From Methylobacterium sp. WL119 (GTDB lineage Bacteria > Pseudomonadota > Alphaproteobacteria > Rhizobiales > Beijerinckiaceae), in NCBI RefSeq assembly GCF_008039875.1, contig NZ_VRUU01000002.1:156847-220846 (forward strand): a stretch of DNA of 64,000 nucleotides, read 5' to 3'. The notes below the pieces were generated by a model. That model did no database searches, was not told the DNA's origin, and saw only the letters and a program-made list of their open reading frames with translations. The translations under genes and the position numbers were made by a program. Positions 8,466-16,087 of the stretch are shown piece after piece. Position 1 is the first letter of the stretch, and the number at the start of each line of letters is the position of its first letter.

Positions 8466-9266
8466 TCAATCGTCGACGTTGATGCTCTGAGCCTCGCGGC
8501 CCTTCTGGCCGTCGACCACACCGAGCGTCACGGTCTGACCCTCGGCAAGCGACTCGAGGCCGGCCCGCGACAGGGCAGAGCGATGGACGAACACGTCCTT
8601 GCCGCCGTCGTTCACCGACACGAAGCCGAAGCCCTTGGCCGGGTCGTACCACTTCACGGTGCCCTGCATCTCGGTCGAGGGGCCCGAGGCGACGCGGCCA
8701 CCGCCGCCGTAACCGCCGCCGCCGCCACCGAAGCCGCCTCCGGCGCCGCCGTAACCACCGCCGGCACCGTAGCCGCCGGCGCCGCCGAAGCCGCCGGCGC
8801 GCGGGGGACGCGCATCGCGCATCTCGCGCCGGGGCGGAGCCGCCTCGGCCGTCGAGGTGTCGACGCTGGTCACGTTGGTGACCTGCGGACCCTTCTGGCC
8901 CTGCGCGGTCTGAACGGTGAGCCGGGTGCCCGGCAGCAGGTCGTCATGGCCGGCTGCCTCGACGGCGCGGATGTGGAGGAAGGCGTCGCCCGAGCCGTCG
9001 CCCAGCTCAACGAAGCCGAAGCCCTTCTCCTTGTTGAACCACTTGACCGTGGCATCGCGCTCCGGACCCGTAGGGGCCGCCGCAGCCCGGGGAGCGCCGC
9101 GATCGAAACCACCGCCGCCGCCACCGAACCCGCCACCGCCGCCGCCGAAGCCGCCGCCACCGTATCCGCCGCCACTCGGGGGAGCCTGATCAGGCCATCT
9201 TGGCTCTGCGCCACCCTCATCGAAGCCGCGCTTCTGCGGCCCCCGGAAATCACGACCACGTCCCAT
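8466..9266 (-). CDS. Two-domain cold-shock (CspA-family) protein with Gly-rich linkers
   Basis: Cold-shock domains bind single-stranded RNA and DNA and melt RNA structure. The 266-residue protein carries two: one at about 85-150, with TVKWFNKEKGFGFVEL (RNP1) and DAFLHIRAVE (RNP2-like), and one at the C-terminal end, with TVKWYDPAKGFGFVSV and DVFVHRSAL. Each is preceded by a long Gly/Tyr linker (GGGYGG-type repeats), giving an RNA-binding, possibly phase-separating architecture. Two-CSD proteins are known in alphaproteobacteria (for example Caulobacter CspC/CspD), but such extensive Gly-rich linkers are less usual. The ATG at 9266 begins MGRGRDFRGPQKRG; a terminator lies downstream. Confidence 0.9.
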   Translation of the reverse strand: MGRGRDFRGPQKRGFDEGGAEPRWPDQAPPSGGGYGGGGFGGGGGGFGGGGGGFDRGAPRAAAAPTGPERDATVKWFNKEKGFGFVELGDGSGDAFLHIRAVEAAGHDDLLPGTRLTVQTAQGQKGPQVTNVTSVDTSTAEAAPPRREMRDARPPRAGGFGGAGGYGAGGGYGGAGGGFGGGGGGYGGGGRVASGPSTEMQGTVKWYDPAKGFGFVSVNDGGKDVFVHRSALSRAGLESLAEGQTVTLGVVDGQKGREAQSINVDD

Positions 9267-9571
9267 CGAAAGCTCGCCAAAAACCGTCCGCCGACCACGT
9301 CTCGAATACCGCGTGCGCGCCATCCCAGACAGCTCACGCCCCGCACTCCCATTACCCCCGGTCGCGGTAACCAAGAATAACGCCTCAGTCCTGACGCAAT
9401 TGGCCGTTGACCGCAAGGACCTTGTTGTCGATCAGCTCGGAGTTCCATCACTTTCTCGTCGTCGTGAAACCCAGGCTGCAGAGCGCGCCGTGTTAGGGAA
9501 GCGCAAAGGCCGGGCGCGTATGAAGGGGGACAGGCTCCCGCATCCGCCGGGCCCCGCGTGCCGCCCCCTCG
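9267..9571. other. Divergent intergenic region, cold-shock gene / response regulator
   Basis: A 305-bp divergent gap with no convincing gene. It must hold the promoter and 5' untranslated region of the minus-strand cold-shock gene and the promoter of the plus-strand receiver gene. A TTGACC sequence occurs around 9407, but I could not pair it with a good -10. Cold-shock genes often have long regulatory 5' leaders; none can be proven here. Confidence 0.4.
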
Positions 9572-10045
9572 ATGATCGCGACCCCGACCTTCCCGGACTT
9601 CTCCGCCCTCGTGGTCGACGAGAGCCTCTACATCCGTCGAATCGTGCGCGACATGCTGATGCGCGTCGGCATCAAGCGGGTGCTGGAGGCGCCGGACGGG
9701 GCCGAGGCGCTCGGCGTGCTCGCCGAGAGCAAGCCCGACCTGACGATCATCGACTGGGACCTGGCGATCCTCTCGGGCGAGGAGTTCATCCGGCTGGCAC
9801 GCACGCCCTCGACCTCGCCTTGCCCGACGATTCCCATCATCCTGATGCTCGCCCAGCCGCGTCGGAACGTTGTCGACCGCGCGATCACCCTCGGCGTCAA
9901 CGAGATCATCGCGAAACCGTTTTCGCCCAAGACGTTGTGGTCGCGCCTCGACGAGGTGATCAACCGGCCGCGACCCTACTCCCAGGTGAAGAGCCTGCTG
10001 CGGCCGACCTCCCGCGCCGCCAGCCTCGCCAAGGCGATGGCCTGA
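9572..10045 (+). CDS. Single-domain response regulator (CheY-like)
   Basis: The 157-residue protein is a lone receiver domain plus a short basic C-terminal tail, with no DNA-binding or enzymatic output domain. Landmarks are ALVVDESLY (acidic residues 16-17), the probable phospho-acceptor D61 in LTIIDWDL, and the conserved Lys in IIAKPF. The Thr/Ser normally found at the end of beta-4 appears replaced in PIIILMLAQPR, which could alter switching. Alphaproteobacteria use such stand-alone receivers in motility and cell-cycle phosphorelays; which partner kinase acts here is unknown. Confidence 0.82.
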   Translation: MIATPTFPDFSALVVDESLYIRRIVRDMLMRVGIKRVLEAPDGAEALGVLAESKPDLTIIDWDLAILSGEEFIRLARTPSTSPCPTIPIILMLAQPRRNVVDRAITLGVNEIIAKPFSPKTLWSRLDEVINRPRPYSQVKSLLRPTSRAASLAKAMA

Positions 10046-10274
10046 CGCGACCGCGTGATCGCGCATCGCATCCGATGTCTCGGCGGCCGGGTCTCGGCGT
10101 CGGGCGCATGGTTTTCGATCCTCGTCGCCGGCTGCGGTCGCGCCGACGGCCGTGGATGCAGTCCCGGCATTCGTGAACGGGACGTTGCAGTTCGCCGCCG
10201 AGCGAGTAGGGTCGAGCGTGAATGATGGCCGGGCGGTTCGCCGGGGCCAGGGATGGGAAAGCGCGGCGACGCCG

Positions 10275-11363
10275 ATGAGGGACGAGAGTGGCGCGACCGC
10301 GCCGGCCCGCCCCCAGGGCGCGCCACCGGCAGGGGCACCCGGTTCCGCCCCCGCGGTCTCGCATCGCGACGTGCGCCGCAACGCCTACGCGGCCCTGGAT
10401 CTCGGCACCAACAACTGCCGCCTGCTCATCGCCGAGCCGTCCTCGCACGGATTCCGGGTGATCGACGCGTTCTCGCGCATCGTCCGGCTCGGCGAGGGGC
10501 TCGGCAGCTCCGACCGGCTCAGCGAGGCGGCGATCGAGCGGACGATCGACGCGCTGCGGATCTGCAAGGGGAAGATGCGCGCCCGCGGCGTCGGGCGGGC
10601 CAAGATCATCGCCACGGAGGCCTGCCGGCTCGCCGTGAACGGTGCCGAGTTCGTTGCGCGCGTGCGGGCCGAGGTGGGCCTCGATCTCGAGATCGTCGAC
10701 CGGCAGACCGAAGCCTATCTCGCCGTCACCGGCTGCGCCGCGCTCGCCGACCCGCAAGCCGAATCGGTGGTGATCTTCGACATCGGCGGCGGCTCGACCG
10801 AGATCGCCTGGCTCGACGGCTCGGCCGCCAACCCCTCGACCGATCCGACCCTGCGCATCCGCGCCTGGGATTCGCTGCCGGTCGGCGTCGTCACCCTGGC
10901 CGAGCGCCACGGCGGCTCCGAGGTGACGCGGATGATGTTCGAGGGCATGGTCGAGGAGGTGGCCGAGATGCTGGGCCCCTTCGCGATCCGCGCGGCGGCC
11001 GCGGCGACGGCGCCCGGCTTCCACCTGCTCGGAACCTCCGGCACCGTCACCACCATCGCGGCGATGCACCTGCGCCTCGTGCGCTACGAGCGTCGCCGGG
11101 TCGACGGGCTGTGGATGAGCGACGCCGAGGTCGCCGGTGCGATCGACGACCTGCTCGACACGCGGCTCGACCAGCGGGCGGAGAACCCGTGCATCGGCCG
11201 CGACCGCGCCGACCTGGTCCTCGCCGGCTGCGCGATCCTGGAGGCGATCCGCCGGGCCTTCCCGGCCGAGCGCCTGCGCATCGCCGATCGCGGCCTGCGC
11301 GAAGGATTGTTGATGAACATGATGCGGGAAGACGGCGTGTGGCGCCGCGGGGGCTACCGGTGA
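10275..11363 (+). CDS. Ppx/GppA-family exopolyphosphatase/phosphatase
   Basis: An ASKHA-fold hydrolase of the family that degrades inorganic polyphosphate or pppGpp. From the ATG at 10275 the product is 362 residues. Its signature motifs are ALDLGTNNCRLLIAE (phosphate 1 loop), EACRLAVNG, VVIFDIGGGSTEIAW (phosphate 2 loop) and LLGTSGTVTTIAAM. A GTG at 10218, with AGGG 5-8 nt upstream, would extend it by 19 residues and has the better ribosome site, so the start is uncertain. The stop overlaps the rlmE start by 3 nt. A Ppx/GppA-rlmE pairing is common in alphaproteobacteria. Confidence 0.88.
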   Translation: MRDESGATAPARPQGAPPAGAPGSAPAVSHRDVRRNAYAALDLGTNNCRLLIAEPSSHGFRVIDAFSRIVRLGEGLGSSDRLSEAAIERTIDALRICKGKMRARGVGRAKIIATEACRLAVNGAEFVARVRAEVGLDLEIVDRQTEAYLAVTGCAALADPQAESVVIFDIGGGSTEIAWLDGSAANPSTDPTLRIRAWDSLPVGVVTLAERHGGSEVTRMMFEGMVEEVAEMLGPFAIRAAAAATAPGFHLLGTSGTVTTIAAMHLRLVRYERRRVDGLWMSDAEVAGAIDDLLDTRLDQRAENPCIGRDRADLVLAGCAILEAIRRAFPAERLRIADRGLREGLLMNMMREDGVWRRGGYR

Positions 11364-12091
11364 CCGACAGGCGTGGCGGAGCGGGCGCGACGGGCGGAGT
11401 CCGCGGCGATCTCAAGCAGCGGGTGAAGACCGGGCGCGGGCGCACCCATTCGCAGAAGAGCTGGCTCGAGCGCCAGCTCAACGATCCCTACGTTCAGCGG
11501 GCCAAGCGCGAAGGATACCGCTCGCGGGCGGCCTTCAAGCTGATGGAGATCGACGAGCGCTTCAAGCTGCTGAAGCCCGGCCAGCGCATCGTCGATCTCG
11601 GCGCCGCCCCCGGCGGCTGGTCGCAGGTCGCGGCGAAGATCGTCGGCGAGACCGGCCGCATCGTCGGAATCGACCTGCTCGAGATCGAGCCGATGCCGGG
11701 CGTCGAGTTCATCACCCTCGACTTCCTCGACCCCGAGGCGCCGAAGCGCCTCACCGGCCTGCTCGGCGGCCCGGCCGACCTCGTGCTGTCCGACATGGCC
11801 GCCAACGCCACCGGCCACAAGAAGACCGATCACCTGCGCATCATCGGGCTCGCCGAGACCGCGGCCGAGTTCGCCCGGGAGGTTCTGGCGCCCGGCGGCG
11901 CCTACCTCGCCAAGGTGCTGCAGGGCGGCACAGAGACCGCGTTGCTCACCGACCTCAAGCGCGACTTCTCCCTCGTGCGGCACGTCAAGCCGAATGCGAG
12001 CCGGGCCGATTCGAGCGAGCTCTACGTGCTGGCGACCGGCTATCGCGGGCCGACGCCGGCCCTCGCCCTCGCCGAGGCGGACGGGGACTGA
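11360..12091 (+). CDS. rlmE: 23S rRNA (uridine-2552-2'-O) methyltransferase RlmE
   Basis: RlmE (FtsJ/RrmJ) methylates U2552 in the A loop of 23S rRNA during late 50S assembly. The 243-residue product has a basic N-terminal tail, then SRAAFKLMEID (catalytic Lys), the SAM motif IVDLGAAPGGWSQVA, LVLSDMAANATG (catalytic Asp), YLAKVLQGG (catalytic Lys) and SSELYVLATG (catalytic Glu), completing the K-D-K-E tetrad. The GTG start overlaps the preceding stop (GTGA), so the two genes are translationally coupled. Confidence 0.95.
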   Translation: MTDRRGGAGATGGVRGDLKQRVKTGRGRTHSQKSWLERQLNDPYVQRAKREGYRSRAAFKLMEIDERFKLLKPGQRIVDLGAAPGGWSQVAAKIVGETGRIVGIDLLEIEPMPGVEFITLDFLDPEAPKRLTGLLGGPADLVLSDMAANATGHKKTDHLRIIGLAETAAEFAREVLAPGGAYLAKVLQGGTETALLTDLKRDFSLVRHVKPNASRADSSELYVLATGYRGPTPALALAEADGD

Positions 12092-12317
12092 TTCGCGGCG
12101 CTCCGCCTGCTGCGCGCACGGGCGGTCCGGCTCGAAACGCCGGTGCCGTGGCACCCATGCCGGCTCGGTGACCTGCCGCGAGAGCCTATCGCTCGACGCC
12201 CGCTGGCACTGCCGGGAGGCCTGGATCTCACGTCTCTCCGGCCCGTTCTCTGCGTCCGAGCGTATCCCGACCGGATGAAGGCCGGATCGGCCCTTCGGGG
12301 ACCGAACTTCGGATACG

Positions 12318-12348
12318 AAAAAGGCCGCCCCGGAGATCCGGAGCGGCC
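12318..12348 (-). terminator. Terminator of the DUF4167 gene
   Basis: Read on the minus strand, GGCCGCTCCGGA / TCCGGGGCGGCC (one G-U pair, 2-nt loop) is followed by TTTTTCG. It sits 23 bp after the stop of the DUF4167 gene. The rest of the 279-bp gap between rlmE and the DUF4167 gene shows no gene. Confidence 0.85.
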
Positions 12349-12370
12349 TGTCTCGCGGGAATGTTGGCGT

Positions 12371-13627
12371 CTACTCGACCGAGGAGGCGCCGTCCGGTGC
12401 CATGGTCTCCGGCGAACCTTCGGCCTCGGTCCCCTCGAAGCGCGGGCGCCGCCGGCGACGGACCTTCGGAGCCGGCGCGTCCTCGCCTTCGGCCGTGGGC
12501 GGTCTCGGCGGCTGCGCCTCCGCCACGGGCGCTTCGGCGGCCGGCGGCAGGCGGGGCGGCGTCATCAGGAAGGCCGGGAGGCCGGCCGCATCCTCGGCGA
12601 CGGGCCCCGGCTCCTCGCGGCGACGCTCGCGCCGGGCCGGAGCCTCGGCCCGGGCCGGCGCTTCCGCACGCACCGGCGCCTCGGCGCGGGCCGGCATCTC
12701 GGTCCGGGCCTCCTGGCGCGGCTCGCGGCGCGGCTGCTCCGTGCGTCCGTTCTCGTTACGGTTCTCGCGGGGCGCTTCGGCGCGCGGCTGCTCCTGACGA
12801 GACGGATCCTGGCGCGAAAGGTCCTGGCGCGGAAACTCGTCCCGCGACTGATCGCGGCGGTTGAACTCGGCGCGGTTCTCCTGCCGATTGTCCTGGCGCG
12901 GATACTCCTGCCGCCCGTTCTCCTGCCGCCCGCTGTCCTGGCGGTTGAAGGTCTGCCGGGGCGCGTCCTGGCGATCGTAATCGGCGCGCTGGCCGTGCTC
13001 CTGGCGGCCCTGATCCTGCCGGCCGCCGTCCTGGCGGTTGCCGTCGGGACGCTGGTTGTCGAAGCGGGCGCCGTTGTCGAAGCGCGGCCGGTCGTTGCGG
13101 TTGTTCTGGAACCGGTCGCGGCGCTCCTGGCGGTCGCCGCGGTTCTGGTTCTGGCCGAACCTGTCCTGCTGGTTGCGATCCTGGCCGCGATCCTGGCGCC
13201 CGTCCTGCTGGCCGCCCTCGCTGCGGTTGTCGTAGGGCTGCGGCTGTTGGCCCGGATCGCCGTATTCGGGCGCGTAGCCGGCATAGCCCTGGCCGTTGGC
13301 CTCGCCGCCCTGCTCTTCGTCGCCGTCCTCCATGTCGTCGTCGTACGACCGCGAGGCGTAGCCGGCGCCGGCCTGCGGGCGGCCCTGCTCCTGCGCGCCG
13401 GAGATGATCCGGAAATAGTGCTCGCCGTGCTGGAAGTAGTTCTCCGCCGCCACCGGGTCGCCCGCCGCCTGCGCGTCCCGCGCGAGCTGAGCGTACTTGT
13501 CGGCGATGTGCTGGGCGGTGCCGCGGACTTTGACGTCGGGTCCGTTGGATTCGTAGGACCGGGTTAGCGGGTTCGGGCCCTTCGGCCGGTTCCGGCCGCG
13601 CACCCGTCGGTTCTGGTTTGGTCTCAT
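12371..13627 (-). CDS. DUF4167 domain-containing protein
   Basis: The 418-residue protein starts with a conserved basic alphaproteobacterial domain (about 1-80: MRPNQNRRVRGRNR..., ARDAQAAGDPVAAENYFQHGEHYFRI) known as DUF4167. The remainder is low-complexity: about 250 residues of Gln/Arg/Asp/Asn repeats such as RQDxGRQE, then Arg/Glu/Ala/Pro repeats, and an Arg-rich patch (VRRRRRPRFEGTE) near the C-terminus. It is probably intrinsically disordered and nucleic-acid binding, but function is unknown. It is last in the lysC-ptsP-prfA-prmC direction, separated from prmC by 418 bp, and has its own terminator. Confidence 0.85.
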   Translation of the reverse strand: MRPNQNRRVRGRNRPKGPNPLTRSYESNGPDVKVRGTAQHIADKYAQLARDAQAAGDPVAAENYFQHGEHYFRIISGAQEQGRPQAGAGYASRSYDDDMEDGDEEQGGEANGQGYAGYAPEYGDPGQQPQPYDNRSEGGQQDGRQDRGQDRNQQDRFGQNQNRGDRQERRDRFQNNRNDRPRFDNGARFDNQRPDGNRQDGGRQDQGRQEHGQRADYDRQDAPRQTFNRQDSGRQENGRQEYPRQDNRQENRAEFNRRDQSRDEFPRQDLSRQDPSRQEQPRAEAPRENRNENGRTEQPRREPRQEARTEMPARAEAPVRAEAPARAEAPARRERRREEPGPVAEDAAGLPAFLMTPPRLPPAAEAPVAEAQPPRPPTAEGEDAPAPKVRRRRRPRFEGTEAEGSPETMAPDGASSVE

Positions 13628-14045
13628 CGGTCTCAGATGACCCTCGTTACTGCGAAAGGCGCGTCTGGTCGGGGGGAAGGCTGGGGGCCGGGCTCCCGAG
13701 GCGCCGCAGTGCGGGTCCTCGCCGGCGCCCGCGGACGGATCATCGGAATTGATCCACGAACCGCTCGCCTACCAGCCGTCTGTCCCGATCCCTCGGGGCC
13801 TACGCTTGCGTCCAAGACGCCCGTCGATTGTCAGGTTCGAAAACCGCCGCGCCGCTGCTCGAACCCGAGCCTGCGTCTGATCGACGGTGGAGCGATCGGC
13901 CGCCACCCCGTAAAGGATGCGCTATACCGAACCTACGGCTTTCCGTCTTAACGGATCGTCCGCGAACCGCAAGTCGAGACGGGGGATCCAGCGCGAAGTT
14001 GATGGGGATTCCGGCGAATTTTGCGTGATCGGTGCCATAAATCCC
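13628..14045. other. Intergenic region between prmC and the DUF4167 gene
   Basis: A 418-bp gap downstream of prmC and upstream of the DUF4167 gene, both on the minus strand. It presumably contains the DUF4167 promoter. I see no credible coding sequence, RNA gene or repeat in it. Confidence 0.5.
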
Positions 14046-14945
14046 CTATGCGGGCGCCTTGTCGGGCCGACCGACGAACGACGCGACCCGCGTATGCCCG
14101 GCGAGATCGCGCGTGATGCCGCTCTGTCGAAGGCCCGCCTTCCGGCCCAGCTCCGTCACGGCGTCCGCCTGATCGTAGCCGATCTCGAGGTGGAGCGAGC
14201 CGCCCGGCGCGAGCAACCCGCCTGCCGTCGCATCGACGATCCGTCGATAGGCCGCAAGCCCGTCGCCGCCGCCGTCGAGCGCGGCCATCGGATCGTGCTC
14301 GCGCACCTCGCGATCGAGGCCGGCGATCACGGCGCTGGCGATGTAGGGCGGGTTCGAGACCACCCGGTCGAACCGGCCCACGAGCGCCTCGCACCAATCG
14401 CCGGCGACGAACAGGGTGCGATGAGCGACGCCATTGTCGAGCGCGTTCGCGCGCGCCGTGCGCAGGGCATTCCAGGAGCGATCGAGGCCGATGCCGGTCG
14501 CGTTCGGCAACGCGCTCAACAGCGCGACCAAGATGCAGCCGCTGCCGGTGCCGAGGTCGAGGATGCGGAGGGGGGCCGCCGTGTCCGAAACCGTTTCCAG
14601 CGTGGCGTCGACCAACGTTTCGGTGTCGGACCGCGGCACCAGCGTTTCCGGGGACAGCCGGAACGGCAGGCCCCAGAACTCCCACGTTCCGAGAATGCGG
14701 GCCACCGGTTCTCCGGCAACGCGCCGGCGCGCGGCGGCCTCCAACCTGTCCGCGCCCTCCGATCCGAGGGCTCGGCCGCCGTGCAGCGCGAGGTCGACGG
14801 CGCGGAGATCGAGCACGCCGAGCATCAGGAAGCGGGCATCGCCCTCGGGTATGCCTTCCGCGGCGAAGCATTCGGCGAGGCGCCGCAGGGCAAGGCTGCG
14901 CGTATGATCCGGGCGGACGATGCGCGCGTCGGCCCGTCCGCTCAC
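14046..14945 (-). CDS. prmC: Peptide chain release factor N5-glutamine methyltransferase PrmC
   Basis: PrmC (HemK) methylates the Gln of the GGQ motif in release factors 1 and 2, increasing termination efficiency. The 299-residue product has the N-terminal helical release-factor-binding domain, the SAM-binding motif [11 protein letters not shown] (about 128-138) and the substrate-Gln motif VSNPPYIA (NPPY at 198-201). Its start overlaps the prfA stop by 4 nt (ATGA), so enzyme and substrate are coupled in one operon. Confidence 0.95.
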   Translation of the reverse strand: MSGRADARIVRPDHTRSLALRRLAECFAAEGIPEGDARFLMLGVLDLRAVDLALHGGRALGSEGADRLEAAARRRVAGEPVARILGTWEFWGLPFRLSPETLVPRSDTETLVDATLETVSDTAAPLRILDLGTGSGCILVALLSALPNATGIGLDRSWNALRTARANALDNGVAHRTLFVAGDWCEALVGRFDRVVSNPPYIASAVIAGLDREVREHDPMAALDGGGDGLAAYRRIVDATAGGLLAPGGSLHLEIGYDQADAVTELGRKAGLRQSGITRDLAGHTRVASFVGRPDKAPA

Positions 14946-16027
14946 GCCATGCCTTCCGCGGCGAGCAGCTCGGCCTGATGCTCCGTCACGAGCGCGTCGA
15001 CCAGCTCGTCGAGGGCGGTGCCGGCGAGCATCTCCTCCAGCTTGTACAGGGTGAGGTTGATTCGGTGGTCGGTCACCCGGCCCTGCGGGAAGTTGTAGGT
15101 TCGGATGCGCTCCGAGCGGTCGCCGGTGCCGACCTGCGACTTGCGGTCGGCGGCGCGGACCGCATCCTTGGCCGAGCGCTCGGCATCGTAGAGCTTGGCC
15201 CGCAGCAGCGACATCGCGCGGGCGCGGTTCTTGTGCTGGGAGCGCTCCTCCTGGACGAAGATCACGATCCCCGACGGCAGGTGGGTGATGCGGATCGCCG
15301 ATTCGGTCTTGTTGACGTGCTGGCCGCCGGCCCCCTGCGAGCGCATGGTGTCGATCTTCAGGTCGGCGTCGTTGACGACGATGTCGACCTCCTCGGCCTC
15401 GGGCAGGACCGCGACGGTGGCGGCGGAGGTGTGGATCCGCCCCTGCGCCTCGGTGTCGGGCACGCGCTGGACCCGGTGGGCGCCGCTCTCGAACTTCAGG
15501 CGGGCGAAGACGCCGCGGCCCTTCACCTCCGCCACGACCTCGCGATAGCCGCCGACGGTGCCCTCGCTCTCGGAGATGACCTCGACCTTCCAGCCCTTGG
15601 TGTCGGCGTACTTGGCGTACATCCGGAACAGGTCTCCGGCGAACAGCGCGGCTTCGTCGCCACCGGTGCCGGCGCGGATTTCGAGGATCGCGCTCTTCTC
15701 GTCGGCCGCGTCCTTGGGCAGCAGCATCAGCTGCAGGTCGCGGTGCGCCTTGATCAGCGCGTCCTCGGCGTCGGGCTTCTCGGCGGCGGCGAGCGCACGC
15801 ATCTCCGGGTCGCCGCCGGGCTCGTCGATCAGCGCCTCGACCTCGGCCAGGTTGGCGGCCGCGGCGCGATAGGCGTGGATGCCGGCGACCACGGGATCGA
15901 GATCCGACAGCTCGCGGGAGAGCTGGACGATGCTCTCCGAGCTCGCATCGCCGGCGGCGAGGGTGCCGGTGACGATGTCGTGGCGCACGAGGATGGCGTC
16001 GAGGCGGTCGGGGGGAAAGGGGATCAT
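14942..16027 (-). CDS. prfA: Peptide chain release factor 1
   Basis: RF1 recognises UAA and UAG stop codons and triggers peptide release. The 361-residue protein shows the codon-recognition P-x-T motif as PDT (190-192) in [17 protein letters not shown], and the catalytic GGQ at 234-236 in [11 protein letters not shown]. Length is typical (about 360). It overlaps prmC, whose product modifies GGQ, and lies 60 bp downstream of ptsP on the same strand. The presence of RF1 means UAG is read as stop in this organism, which matters for the amber-interrupted gene at 46645. Confidence 0.97.
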   Translation of the reverse strand: MIPFPPDRLDAILVRHDIVTGTLAAGDASSESIVQLSRELSDLDPVVAGIHAYRAAAANLAEVEALIDEPGGDPEMRALAAAEKPDAEDALIKAHRDLQLMLLPKDAADEKSAILEIRAGTGGDEAALFAGDLFRMYAKYADTKGWKVEVISESEGTVGGYREVVAEVKGRGVFARLKFESGAHRVQRVPDTEAQGRIHTSAATVAVLPEAEEVDIVVNDADLKIDTMRSQGAGGQHVNKTESAIRITHLPSGIVIFVQEERSQHKNRARAMSLLRAKLYDAERSAKDAVRAADRKSQVGTGDRSERIRTYNFPQGRVTDHRINLTLYKLEEMLAGTALDELVDALVTEHQAELLAAEGMA

Positions 16028-16087
16028 CGACCGGGGTCTACTCTGGGACGCTGACGGAAACGAGCCTGGTCTTCACGCTGGGCGGGG

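Noticed and set aside
12371..13627. Plus-strand 474-codon frame running opposite the DUF4167 gene
   Set aside because: The translation is a Leu/Val/Ala repeat produced by the repetitive minus-strand gene; no credible gene.
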